Shown piece by piece: positions 51,118 to 62,498 of a stretch of DNA of 64,000 bases. The DNA comes from Mytilus californianus. Its lineage: Eukaryota; Mollusca; Bivalvia; Mytilida; Mytilidae. Made by a program: the position numbers and the translations under genes. The DNA lies in assembly GCF_021869535.1 (NCBI RefSeq), contig NW_026262734.1, positions 72,315,839-72,379,838 of the forward strand, in the 5' to 3' direction. Under the pieces are notes generated by a model that worked only from the letters and a program-made list of their open reading frames with translations, made no database searches and was not told where the DNA came from. Position 1 is the first letter of the stretch, and each line of letters starts with the position of its first letter.

Positions 51118-51300
51118 TTGAACGAGTTTGTATACACATTCTTAAATTTGTAAATACTACACTTAGGTTAAAGATGTTCAGATAATAAAAATTTTTTTCA
51201 CATTTAACATGGCAAAGTTTGTATATTTTGTAAAATTTCTTTATTTTTCTTATTTTACGTAAAGTATATGTTAGATTGGAAAAGTATGTGCGCACCCAAG
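51118..51300 (-). mobile_element. Probable 5' leader of the Penelope-like element
   Basis: Sequence directly upstream of the first recognisable codons. The frame 51077-51295 overlaps it without a recognisable domain. No terminal repeat was found, so the 5' boundary is uncertain. Confidence 0.35.
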
Positions 51301-51496
51301 AAACAACTTTATATTTGGTGATAATAAGCGTCTCTTAAATTATTTGTTGTTTCTTGTCTGTGCACGATGTTTCCACAAAGGAAATAATGATGGAAAACTG
51401 TATAAACTCTGCAGGTTTCTTTGTTTTCATGAAAATGGTGCATATAATGACGTAATTGGGACGCATATATATGCAAAATGAAAAAAATATACCCGA

Positions 51497-52030
51497 CTTT
51501 TAAGAAAATAAATGACCGTTATCATCTGCGAACAAGCGTGTTTTTGATGTTATTGTTGCAGGGAGGTCATTTATAAAAATCAGGAAAAGTAGCCGGCCCC
51601 AAGACTGAGCCTTGAGGCACCCCACTGACTACAGGTATTTGACTAGATACCTCTCCTTCGAGGACAACCTGATGCGTCCTATTATTAAGGAAGGCTGATA
51701 CCCATTTCCAGGTATTTCCCCTTATACGGTAATTGTCCATCTTCCCTAATAATTTTTTAAGAGGTACCTTTGTCAAATGCCTTGGAGAAGTCTAATATAA
51801 TAAGATCAGTTTGTATGCCATTATGAAGGTTACTAAAGTAATTCATGACTTAATGTAAGAAGTTGTGTTTCACAGCTGCGATTTGCTCTGAAACCATGCT
51901 GATTGTCCACTATAATGTTATGTGTGTCCAGATGTTTTAGAATGTTACTTACTACGATGTGTTCTAAAAGTTTGCAGCATATACAGGTTAAGGAGACAGG
52001 CCTGTGATTTACATGTGACAGGGGCAAATA
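51497..52030 (-). pseudogene. LINE reverse-transcriptase core fragment
   Basis: The minus strand reads NHRPVSLTCICCKLLEHIVV, then DNQHGFRANRSCETQLL (51840-52020). After a stop and frame change comes IILDFSKAFDK (motif A, about 51780-51815), then KLLGKMDNYRIRGNTWKWVS and SGVPQGSVLGP (motif B), and after a single-base frameshift LLFLIFINDLP and LFADD (motif C, about 51520). This is the classic order of a CR1/Jockey-type non-LTR reverse transcriptase. Both catalytic motifs survive but the copy lacks the endonuclease and C-terminal parts and is broken in at least two places. Intact enzymes of this kind copy element RNA at nicked chromosomal DNA. Confidence 0.85.
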
Positions 52031-52107
52031 TTTGTTCCTTTCAATTATATGAAATTAAATCTGACAAAATTTACAGCCACACCTTGTGATAACTTGAGGA
52101 ACAGTAA

Positions 52108-52434
52108 CTAGAGCACACAAATATCATCTGAATAAAATCGGTGTGATTTGTTCTCAGGGCAAATGATATTTTTGTTCATTAAATTATTGTAAAACTGTTG
52201 AAAGTTCTTGTGAGACAATTTACAATGACAGAAGGTTAAGAAGGCCTGAATGCAGTGTGCCATCGGTTTTGTTCTTAAACCATGCACATCCTTTTGAAAC
52301 AACAGTAGAAGGCAAGGATAAATAAGGTCTTTCTGTACCGGAGATAGAGGAGATTCCAGGAAAAAACATGAAGAAAACGCATTTACTGAGTATGGAATAT
52401 TTACACCTACGGAAACATGTAAATTAAAACGCAT
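52108..52434 (-). other. Open frame of 108 codons, doubtful
   Basis: An uninterrupted minus-strand frame starting MRFNLHVSVG, with several Cys and Leu-rich stretches but no domain I recognise. It lies just upstream of the LINE fragment in the same orientation and might be an unrecognised part of a retroelement, or chance. No splice sites, homologue-like motif or repeat copy supports it. Confidence 0.2.
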
Positions 52435-52530
52435 TGAATTATGTACTTTGGTTTCCTAGGTGTAGATGTTTCAATACCAGGACTGACTAGTTGATTGATT
52501 TCCTTTCATGAAGCACAGCCACGGGGGTTT

Positions 52531-52548
52531 GGGGGGGGGGGGGGGGGG
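52531..52548. repeat. Poly-G run
   Basis: About 18 consecutive G on the plus strand, preceded by ACGGGGGTTT. Such runs are error-prone in sequencing, so the length is uncertain. Confidence 0.9.
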
Positions 52549-52554
52549 TGATTC

Positions 52555-53072
52555 AACATGGGATTGTGGGTACAGACGCGAAGCTGGGATTTCAAAACAA
52601 CCCCATTCATTTATTGAAGTCTTGTGAAAATTGACATGTGATTTAACTTACAGTGGCATGTCTGTGTATACCTTCATATACCGGAAGGCACCACTGTGGG
52701 ATCAGACCATTTCATCTTTTGTGACAGAGGAGGTTAATTTTATTTTTTTACTAAATAACTTCATACATGTATTTAATTTTATGAAACAAAAACACTTGTT
52801 TCAGGCAAGTCTTTGCAGTACTTAAACAAGAAGTATCTTTCAACATTAACTACAAGTTAAAAGTATGTTGAAAATGAGGCCTATTCATACATTTCTCAGT
52901 AATCACACAGACAATTATTGACATCGTATTTGATATAAATAGATAAAACAGCATATATACAATATAAATGTACAGATATCTAATTGAAAGATTAAAATTT
53001 CTGACCCATTGAATTTTAACCCTGGTGAAATTGTAGCCCTTTGATATATTTCACATATAAAAAAGAGACCCA
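52555..53072. repeat. Dispersed repeat R, copy 1, interrupted by a 233-bp block
   Basis: 52555-52635 (GATTGTGGGTACAGACGCGA, GAAGCTGGGATTTCAAAACA) and 52881-53072 (CCTATTCATACATTTCTCAG to CATTACAG) match 58836-58906 and 58907-59105, where they are contiguous. The interruption is the exon-like block 52648-52880, which is repeated after 53072. Confidence 0.8.
52648..52880. repeat. 233-bp duplicated block, copy 1, exon-like
   Basis: Nearly identical to 53073-53305. The first ~80 bp look like an exon: TTACAG acceptor, then TGGCATG...GACAGAGGAG, then GTTAAT as a possible donor. One frame reads GMSVYTFIYRKAPLWDQTIS followed by SFVTEE. I do not recognise the peptide. It may be a real duplicated exon or chance splice-like sequence. 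Confidence 0.6.
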
Positions 53073-53305
53073 TTACAGTGGCATGTCTGTGTATACCTTC
53101 ATATACCGGAAGGCACCACTGTGGGATCAGACCATTTCATCTTTTGTGACAGAGGAGGTTAATTTTATTTTTTTACTAAATAACTTCATACATGTATTTA
53201 ATTTCATGAAACAAAAATACTTGTTTCAGTCAAGTCTTTACATTACTTAAACAAGAAGTATCTTTCAACATTACCTACAAGTTAAAAGTATGTTGAAAAT
53301 GAGGC
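53073..53305. repeat. 233-bp duplicated block, copy 2, exon-like
   Basis: Same length and near-identical sequence to 52648-52880, including the TTACAG and GAGGAG/GTTAAT borders. The 79-bp exon-like part appears identical in both, while the AT-rich remainder has a few substitutions. Confidence 0.6.
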
Positions 53306-56300
53306 TCTTTTAAATATCAGGTATATATATTGTACTTATATGTAATATAAGTACTGTTTATACAAACAGCCTTTCCAGCTTACACTTAATAATTAATGTG
53401 ATAATAAAGATGCTGACATTCTGGATACATTTAATTAACATGCATACACAGACCACTTGTTATATCTTGAGGTTAATTTCCCTGGCATTTGACACTTTGA
53501 AGTTACAACTGGAATCTCACTATGAGGCACTATAATCTTTTCTTAATCAGATACATGTCATAAATAATCACTGTTGGTGAGGAAATGCAGATTATGATAC
53601 CAGATCTTATAAAAATTAATTACACAACAATTAGTATATTATCTGAAGGTCAGTGAGGTCAGTCTCCTCCCACTGTATGATTGATGTACCCTATCTGTGT
53701 GTAAGGCCATATGCATGGTCTTTGTATAATCAGTTGCTTGGTTCATAGCAGTCTTGACTAGTTGATATAGTTTTAAAGTGCTATTATTTAATTTATTGTT
53801 ATTTCAACTTTATAACTGGACTTCATTGTCACAATGTGGCTGCATTAATTACCGAACCGCTACCATACTGATTTGTAATACTTTGTACATGTACATGAAC
53901 TTTGTTTTGTTTTCACCTTCGGATCTTATTAACCTATACACAGCTGAGTTTTCAATGTTTAAAAACTTGTGTAGTACATGTACACATTAATTTTATTTTT
54001 GATATATCTGAATTTGGATGACTTACATAAAGCAGCATTGCATTGTGTGTATTATACTTGTGGAGTTTATAACATTGATAATTGTGTGAAAGAGCAGAAT
54101 CTAACATCATCATGCAGATCCATATGTATTTGTGACCATAAAGAGATTTCCAGCATACCATTGAGTGCTTATGCACTGGCCTTACCTTCAATACAACGGT
54201 TCTAGGCAAGTATTTTGTATTGAACTTTTATTTCTTATATACAGATGTATTAAGCTTAATTTACGGCAAACTAGATTTCTTATATACAGATGTATTAAGC
54301 TTACGGCAAACTAGAGAATAGATTTAACAGGTTTATATAAAAGAAATAATCGAATTTTCACTTTCTTATATATCTTAACATGCATATTCAGAAAGCGGCC
54401 TCATGAAATACTTAAGTATGGATTCTTTTCATCATCTATGTTGGAATAAAAGTGTTTTATTTTATTTATTTTTATTTGTCTCTCTTCTAAGATTTTGGTT
54501 TGTTGTCCTCATAACATACCCCACCTATGCAGAATAATTATTAAGTAGTTTCATAATTTAAAGATAGCTAAGATAAAGAAATTAAAGGGCCCTAGCTGCC
54601 ATAATAAGCGAAGTAATTTTAATATTTTTTTTCTTTCTATTTTTTATTATTTTTTTTTTATTATTTCAATTTAGAATTCTGTCAATCACATAGAATAGTA
54701 TATTTTGTATAATTATGCTGAATACTCCTAGTCTTTGCATCAAGTGTATAATATGGAGATTTTAGATACATTTTACAGACGTTTTCCTCATATCACCGTC
54801 TTTCTTAGTATATAAGACTTCAATAGGTCATAAAAGGTTACTTACCAAATTTAAACAGATCCAAGATTTCTTTTCTTACGATTTGAGACCCAAGTAATGC
54901 AATGCTTTATATAAATTTTTAATTTTTTTTCTCCCCCTTAACTTGAATGAGTTCTGGTTTATAGTATAAATTTTAAACTCCAGATCCTTTTAATTTCACC
55001 TAACTACATCCTTATATCAGATTTCAAATGATTCTAAATGGATAAACAGTAACTGTTTGTTTTACATATAAATTTATATATAATTATAGTTCAACATAAA
55101 TACAGCATTTGATATCGCCTAATACTGACACCTTTCTTCATTTATTTATTTGCATATCTAAACACTGAGGAAATGGAGACAGATTGCACCTCCTGTATGC
55201 ACATTAGGTTCATCAGATTTTCAATCAAAGACATTAGACACTATCAAGTTCTTCATTTTACCTAAGATGTGGCACAGCTGGAATTATATGTCAATGGGAC
55301 GAACAATTATTTCCAGACCTTATTATTTAACTTTACTTTTGTTCAACTGGAGCTCAGTCATACCTATATATTCTCATGAACATTTGCAGTATGCTAATCA
55401 AAGTATCACCAGTTGGATAATCTTTAACAATATTTCATCTTTCATCTGTGGTTTAATTAGGACAATCAGCAACTAGTCTCACATTTATCAAGTTCAAAAT
55501 TCCTCATGTGTAAACAGGATTACAACAGACATGACTACCATATTTTGATACTAGAGCCTCTGTATTTCGACATGGACCCAAGAGTATGTTCATATTTGTT
55601 ATCGGTATGGACATTATTTCTCCAACTATTCAAACAGAGCATGTATGATACACGGTTTTAGCATTTGACTACAAGGCAGCACTACAGCCTCATCAGTGCC
55701 GAACGAGTCCTGAAGTATTTGATTTCAAACCAATTGTAAACTTACTTGGGACATTGCTATTTCAAGCATACTTGAATCCGTAGAATCTGACAACTTACAC
55801 TTTTTAGATAGACTACTTTGCATTTAAAATATGGCAAACCCAAGAACCAAGGAACCGTACAGTTTGTCTATTACTTTAAAGATATTATAGAGATTCTATT
55901 ATGCTTTATACAGGCATTTGTACCACTTTTTACAATAGCAGAGACAGTATGTACATAGGTATTATAATTATTGCTCTATACACAGTGGAGATTTACTGTT
56001 GAAACCTAATATGTTAAAGAGATTTATATTTGGGAATACAGTGATGTTTACTGTAGAGTATAGATGCATTTCAAAATTTTTATATTTACACACCCAATGT
56101 TCATATTGGAGACAGCAGTATATACAAACAGTCAATACCACCCCAGAATCTAACAGTTCTTTATAGCTGTGTACACATGGTGTACTTTGAACTTTAGACT
56201 AACACATCGAAAGAATTATTAAATATATAACTGCATATAACATGTATTCAATGATGAGAGCTTCAGGCATTCAAAAGAATTATTTATTAACTGCATAACT

Positions 56301-56414
56301 GAACACTGAACAGTGGTATTTTCTTCAAAATCTTTTTAGGAAAATTTATCATATTTGAATACTAAATATAGTTTTATAGCATTAACATGCCTGTATTTCA
56401 GTACCAGTTATGAT
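53306..56414. other. No gene recognised; AT-rich intronic or intergenic DNA
   Basis: No exon with recognisable protein similarity, no RNA gene. A short tandem duplication lies at 54233-54316 (two copies of TTTCTTATATACAGATGTAT through ACGGCAAACTAGA). Overlapping small frames at 53778-54209 on both strands lack domains. The plus frame 55267-55476 likewise. Confidence 0.45.
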
Positions 56415-56565
56415 AGACCTTGGCTAATCTACTAGCACATGGGCTATCTCCCATACAGACCTAGCACACTAACAGCTACAGATGAGACGCCAAGTCTCAC
56501 CCCCTTGTGGAGACCCCTCGCTCCACATTCCCAAACTGGCATATTGTTGTACAGGCAGTTTCTTG
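56415..56565 (+). repeat. Dispersed repeat T, copy 1
   Basis: Shares with 57330-57490 the words CTACTAGCACATGGGCTATC, CAGATGAGACGC, AGTCTCA, the CCCTCGCTCCAC tract and a GGCAG-rich end. About 80% similar by eye. GAGACGCCAAGTCTC forms a small inverted repeat. Confidence 0.7.
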
Positions 56566-56654
56566 CTCTCTGAATTACAATACTGAATGCATCTTTCATG
56601 ATGTTCAAAATCTATATGAATCAATCTAGTGTAGCTCTCAGTTCAAAAACTTTG

Positions 56655-56915
56655 ATATTGAATACCATTTTTTATAGCATTCTCATCTCATTGAAATACT
56701 GATAATAATTTTTATTGCATTCTCATCATTGAATTATTAAATATCATATTTTACCTTTCTCAGCTTTGAATTACTGATAATAATTTTTATAGCATTCTCA
56801 TCATTGGATTACTGATATTCATTTTTATAGTAATCTCATCATTGAATTACTGAATATCTTTTTATAGCATTCTCATCTTAGAACTTTGAATATTGAATAC
56901 CATTTTTAAAGTATT
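56655..56915. repeat. Degenerate minisatellite
   Basis: Five to six imperfect copies of a unit containing TTTTTATAGCATTCTCATCA and TTGAATTACTGATAAT, spaced roughly 45-60 bp. Confidence 0.75.
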
Positions 56916-57329
56916 ATAATGTGACCATTTGCAAAATACTAGGACGCTGGTCCTCTGATAGTTACTGCAGGTATATAAGAGTGTCATCTACTTCAATTAA
57001 GTATGCACAAGAATTGTTAGGAAAATATTAATTTAAAGCATTATAATGTTTTAATACTGACTACCTTTAGCTACATAATTGTAAATTAGGATGTAGATCT
57101 ACACATATATACATCATGTACGTACATATATTTTCATTGTAATTTTATTTTTTTTTATTTTTCTCATGACTTTATTGAAGGTGAATAAATCTAAATCCTA
57201 AATCCTTGGGGGCACTCAGCTGTTTCCATCTGAGTTTTTGGACCTTGATGGAATTTTATCACTGGTTATTTCTAAAATTTCATTCATCCCCAAGCATTTC
57301 GGGGACAAATTTTATCAAATTTATTCCAG

Positions 57330-57490
57330 CGCCAGTTTGATAGACCCCTGCTACTCTACTAGCACATGGGCTATCCCCATGCAGACCTTGCACACCCCGG
57401 CTGCAGATGAGACGCGAAGTCTCATTACCTAAGTGGAGAACCCTCGCTTCACTTTCCCCGGCTGTCGTATTGTCGGGCAGGCAGGTTCTT
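57330..57490 (+). repeat. Dispersed repeat T, copy 2
   Basis: Second copy of the repeat at 56415-56565, with GAGACGCGAAGTCTC as the central inverted repeat. The plus frame 57238-57432 runs into it and is not supported as a gene. Confidence 0.7.
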
Positions 57491-58280
57491 CCTCACACTG
57501 GAGGTTGCAAGCTGACTTGCTGAGGCAGGAACTCAAAATTATCTTGTATACTGAGTGTTTCCCTAGGGCCAAAACCAGATTGATTAATTGTTTTTTATAA
57601 TAAAATTATTATTCATTCTAAAATATCTTTCTGCTTTAAGCCAGTATGATTTTGCTAAGACTATGTTTTTGGTTTACACACAGATACCCCTTATGTTACA
57701 TTTGGTATTGTTTTTCAGAGCTGGTATTTGCTCAATTACATGGATGAGATCTGGACTTTAATAATTGAGATTTGCTCTATTAGGAGAGTTTTACTTTAAT
57801 TAAGTGTGGGTTGTCAGGACTTGCTCATCAATACACACAAAACATAATTCTACCTGAAAAATTACATCTGTTGTTGATGGGATCATAAACATTTCATTTT
57901 ATCAATGGAAGGCTTGCATATTGATACCTTGATCTTTGGAAAAGGTAAATAAAATTATGTCTCAAGAAATTTAGTAAGCCTGCCTCTGGTGGCTTGGAAT
58001 GTTTTGATCACTGACACTAGAGGCATAAACAAGGAGTATTTGCAGACCACTCTAACAACTTCACAAGAATTCAAGACAACCTCATACTAAAAAGTACAGA
58101 AACAATATTTCACTTTATGAGACTCTATAAATATACAACATTAGACTGGAGAAAAAATAAAAATATGAGACTACAGAAAAGAATTACAATATGAGACAAC
58201 AGAATACAAATTTGGTTGTTTGTATAAACATGTAAGTTACTTTTGTAAATTTGATTTCCATTTTATGTAAATTCATGTAC
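57491..58280. other. No gene seen
   Basis: AT-rich sequence without recognisable coding or repeat structure. Confidence 0.45.
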
Positions 58281-58513
58281 ATATGAGGGTCTGGATTGAG
58301 TGGGGGGGGGGGGGGGGGGGTCCTTTATTTCTATATTCTTTCATTTTTTAGGTCATTTTTCTCTATCCGTTATACATGTATTTTGTGGCCATCTATCTTT
58401 ATATTTTAGCACCCCATTATTCTCTATTATTTATTTTTTGGCCCATTTTTCTGTAGATTTGGCCCATTATTCTCCATTCAGTAAACACTATCCCACTATC
58501 CAGACCCTCATAT
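58281..58513. mobile_element. 233-bp MITE with 16-bp TIRs and a poly-G run
   Basis: Perfect 16-bp inverted ends, ATATGAGGGTCTGGAT (58281-58296) and ATCCAGACCCTCATAT (58498-58513). A poly-G run follows just inside the left end (58302-58320), and the interior has loosely repeated GGCCCATTATTCTC words. No transposase is present. The plus frame 58300-58521, beginning with a glycine run, is an artefact of the poly-G. Confidence 0.75.
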
Positions 58514-58835
58514 ATTACTAGTTTAAACAAATTTTCTCATGCATCTGGTTATTTTTCCCATCAAGTATAAAAACTAATCCTCCTGAACTTGTTAATACAA
58601 GTTGCCAGCCAGAGGCACTTACATTTGATATTGACAGTCATGCTTCTAGGTCAAAGGTTGGTCTTTTGGGACTATACTGAAATAGCATTTTCTATAGAAA
58701 TATTGAAAATATATGTAGATGGAAACCTGTGATTTAATTGAGACTTGAAGTTACATTGTATTTATAATTTGTAAATCAAAACAATTACAGATGTTCCTTA
58801 TATAATTGTTATTACTAATTATTTCAAAGATGTAT

Positions 58836-59105
58836 TGTGGGTAGAGACGCGAAGCTGGGATTTCAAAACAACCCAATTCATTTATTGAAATCTTGTAAAA
58901 ATTACGCCTATTCATACATTTCTCAGTAATCACATAGACAATTATTGACATCGTATTTGATATAAAAGGATAAAACAGCATATATACAAATTTACATGTA
59001 CAGATATCTAATTAAAAGATTAAAATTTCTGACCCATTGACTTTTAACCCTGGTGAAATTGTGGCCCATTGATATATTTCACACATAAAAAAGGGACCCA
59101 TTACA
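58836..59105. repeat. Dispersed repeat R, copy 2 (uninterrupted)
   Basis: Contiguous counterpart of 52555-52635 plus 52881-53072, joined without the 233-bp block. It runs directly into the reversed tandem-core element at 59106. The minus frame 58751-58981 overlaps it without a domain. Confidence 0.8.
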
Positions 59106-59782
59106 GTGGTAGGTCAATGATATTTGGCATGCATTTGTATTAGCAATGGCACATCTCATTTCTATGGAGATTATTTGGCCCCACCCACTCAGTCATGGTC
59201 TATTGACTTTGAAACGTTTGCTTAGTTTACATGTACATGTATAATTTTGTGATTAGGTCAGTTTATGGGGAACTACTAGTGGTTGGTTAATGAAATTTAG
59301 TATGCAGTTGTATTAGCATTGACACATCTCATTTCCATGGAGGTTTTTTGGCCCAGTTCCCCTCAGTCATGGTCTATTGACTTTGAAACGTTTGCTTAGT
59401 TTACATGTACATGTTTTAGTTTGTGATTAGGTCAGTTTATAGGGAACCTCTAGTGGTAGGTCAAAGATATTTGGTATGCCATTGTATTAGCATTGACAAA
59501 TATCATTTTAATGAAGATTATTTGGCTCTCAGTCATGGTCTATTGTCTTTGAAACTTTTACTTAGTTTACATGTTAAAGTTTGTGATTAGGTCAGTTTAA
59601 AGGGAACCACTAATGAAAAGTAAATGATATTTAGTATGCAGTTGTATAAGCATTTGCACATCTCATTTCCATGGAGATTAATTGGCCCTGTACCTTCAGT
59701 CATGGTTCATTAACTTTGAATATTTTGAATAACTTACATGTTAAAGTATTTCTATTCTAATTTCAACATTTGCATTTTATTA
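59106..59782 (-). mobile_element. Reversed, truncated copy of the GTCTCGCC tandem-core element
   Basis: About four core units in reverse orientation relative to 45074-46355, each with ATGGTCTATTGACTTTGAAA, GTGATTAGGTCAGTTTA and GGTAGGTCAATGATATTTGG words. The side near 59760 matches 45100-45150, but the GTCTCGCC terminus, the microsatellite and the hairpin end are missing. Confidence 0.75.
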
Positions 59783-61674
59783 TCAATATAACGAAAACAT
59801 TCATGTTGATGTTGAGCAGAACAGAAAGTAGAACAGAGTGTAATGTCAGATCCTTGTAAACAAAGCTTGGACACACTTTATTAAAATAAGGGCCCTGTCC
59901 AGATACTACCTTGCCATAGCAACATCTCAACGATAGTTCAAAATACCGATGTAAAACTAGTATATTGTTAGATCCTGATGTGCAAATGTGCATGTATGTT
60001 CAATGTAGGATTAGACCTTTTTTTTAATCCTGTGCATTTCAGTCACTAGCATACTCAAACGTTAAAACCAGGATGTGGGGTTTTACTTCATCTAAGCGCA
60101 CAGATCCAATGATACCTGGCCATATTGTTTCATTAAAAAAATTGGTGCAAATGTAAAAAGTTTATTCTATGCATATCACAGTAATTAAAAAAATATTTAA
60201 AATTTGCTTATTGGTCATTCTATGAAGACTTTTTAGAAAATTTTCTATTAGTTTAACAAAATTCAATTTTTGTTTCTTTTTCTTTTGGGGGAGGGGTGGG
60301 GGATTAATGGCAGTGAGAAAGACTAATTTGAAATATCTCAAATTCTCTCTTTGAAAATGTTTGTCAATTGAACATAACATTAGTTGGTGACAAATAAATA
60401 GAACAATGTAGCAGTTTTACAGGTAACTTGAGGTATTGACATGATATACAGCTTTGGTTTGTACAGATAACTTTGTTTTATAGAGAAACAGCTGATGAGG
60501 GCAGTTTTATATATATGATAATTCTTATCCTTGGCACAAAAGATGACAATATGCTTTGTAACTAGGGTGCATTTTATCTGATATTCTGTTACCATGGCAG
60601 CCATATGTTTTTTCCTTGGGTTTGTGATATCAGCAATTACATTATTGGTGTTATATTAACCGCACTATAAAGTTTTAAAGTTAAAAAAAAATATGGTGAT
60701 ATTTTTCCCTTTTTTGTCACCATTGCAACCGTATTTTACTTATTTAGTTGTTGTTTCTGTGATTTTTATGCACAAAAAGGTCTGTTGCTTTCAGAATTAC
60801 ATGAATGGGTGATCAAGCATGAAGCACTTCTCTAAATACAATTTTGCCTTTATAAAAACTTTATTTCAGCATAGTGTATATGTTGTATGAGATAAACGCT
60901 TTTCAATATTTACAATTATTACCTTTGTTTCTGAGGGATTTAAGAATATAAAATTAAAGTTTCCCCAAAATTGTTTTTGTCAATATTTCAACTCTATACT
61001 GTAGATAATAAGAATCAAGAAAAAATTTGGTCCAACCTATGTGCAATTTTTTTATGGTCATCTCAAAAACACCTAATTTTCAGTATTTTATGGGATTGGT
61101 AAATCTTTAAAAATTGGATTCGAAAGAGACAATAAAAAAATTATATACAGCAGACAAAACCTTTCCACAGTTTTTTCTTATTGAAATGTAACATTTAAAT
61201 AATGTAATAACATTCAGGTTAACATAAATAGTGTTTTAATTTTTTTTTATAGAATACTCATGAAAATACCTGATTTTTAAGGATTTTTTTGTGTTTTTTC
61301 CCCCGAAAAATGTTAATCACTGTTACTATGGCAACCGTAATAACAACTAAGAAAATTACCATTTTTTCTTAATATTTGATGATAGTTATCAAATAATAAC
61401 AATATGAAACAAATCCATGACTATGCGTGCCAAGCCTCTTTTTTAAAACTTTGATGATTACAGAGAATTGGTATTAAGACTCATTATTCAGTCTTTAGCA
61501 AATTGTCTATTGAATATTTCAAGTTCTAAATAGTACCTAAACCTAGAAAAGATCTGCCATCAATATTTATTATTATTCTTTATCTTACTATCTGTTTAAA
61601 ATGCACAACAAACCTTTGATGTACAAGAACTTAAAATCTTAAGCAGTGTATATTGTTTTGTTATGAATTAGGCC
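59783..61674. other. No gene recognised
   Basis: AT-rich. 60260-60310 has a purine-rich GGGGGAGGGGTGGGGGA tract. Small minus-strand frames at 59763-59993, 60162-60380 and 60380-60604 have no recognisable domain. Confidence 0.45.
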
Positions 61675-61855
61675 GTTAGTTTTCTTGTTTGAATTATTTC
61701 ACATTCTAAAGACGACTATACGGGTTGGGTTTTTCTAACTGTTGAAGGCCGTACCGTACGGTGGCCTATAATTGCTTACTACCACTTCATTTTAACTCAA
61801 GTGGATAATAGTCTCATTGGCAATCATACCACATCGCCTCATTTATATACATATA
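61675..61855 (+). repeat. Mussel-type dispersed repeat tail
   Basis: Contains GGCCGTTAGTTTTCTTGTTT, AAGGCCGTAC, GGTGGCCTATAATTG and GTCTCATTGGCAATCATACC followed by ACATC. The combination is familiar as a very abundant 3'-end module in mussel sequences (from memory; no search was possible). Confidence 0.5.
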
Positions 61856-62159
61856 TATGTTCTATTAATTTGAATCTATTTGATTGACATCAAACATAAC
61901 AGTTAAAATTTAATGATAATTTTTCAATTTACATTAAATTTTTTTTTTTTATTGTTATAAATTTCAAGAATTTATTTTAACAAACATGATACATATTTGG
62001 CTGATATGTTTCAATTTTGTTTTTTGGTTATTGAGCTCGGTAGATGTTGTCTATTATTGAGAAAGACCAAATAATTGTCCGTTCCTGAGAATAATTGAGT
62101 GGAGGCTTGTAAGGCTCACACCCATTATTTCCAAAGAAAGGACAGTTATTTGAACTTTA

Positions 62160-62498
62160 GCTGCGAAGCTAACAATCCACCTTTTATTACACCTTAAATT
62201 GTCGTAACTACAATACCCTTTTCACGAATGTGACCTACCGAATTAGACTATTTACCGGATTTGTAATAACATAAGCAACACGACGGGTGCCACATGTGGA
62301 GCAGGATCTGCTTACCCTTCCGGAGCACCTGAGATCACCCCCAGTTTTTGGTGGGGTTCGTGTTGCTTAGTCTTTAGTTTTCTATGTTGTGTCATCTGTA
62401 CTATTATTTGTCTGTTAATTTTTGGCAATGGCGTTGTCAGTTTGTTTTCGATCTATGAGTTTGACTGTCCCTCTGGTATCTTTCGTCCCTCTTTTAAA
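62160..62498 (+). mobile_element. Mussel-type retroelement 3' end, 5'-truncated
   Basis: Contains CCTTTTATTACACC, TGTGACCTACCGAATTAGAC, GGAGCAGGATCTGCTTACCC, CACCCCCAGTTTTTGGTGGG (a small hairpin) and the end TGACTGTCCCTCTGGTATCT with CTTTCGTCCCTC. It is familiar as the 3' part of a mussel retroelement, probably also Penelope-like, but no coding sequence is present here to prove it. Confidence 0.5.

Noticed and set aside
46557..52030. A single LINE split by the Penelope-like element (RT at 51497-52030, C-terminus at 46557-47290)
   Set aside because: Order and strand would fit, but about 100 residues are missing between the parts. The C-terminal style (KLRTY-like, VFDK segment) also does not match what usually follows a DFSKAFDKVP-type core, so two separate elements are more likely.
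52108..52434. Genuine 108-residue protein gene
   Set aside because: No recognisable domain, no splice or expression signal visible, and it lies among retroelement debris; kept only as a doubtful open frame.
58300..58521. 73-codon frame starting with a glycine run
   Set aside because: It starts in a poly-G run inside a TIR element and has no domain.
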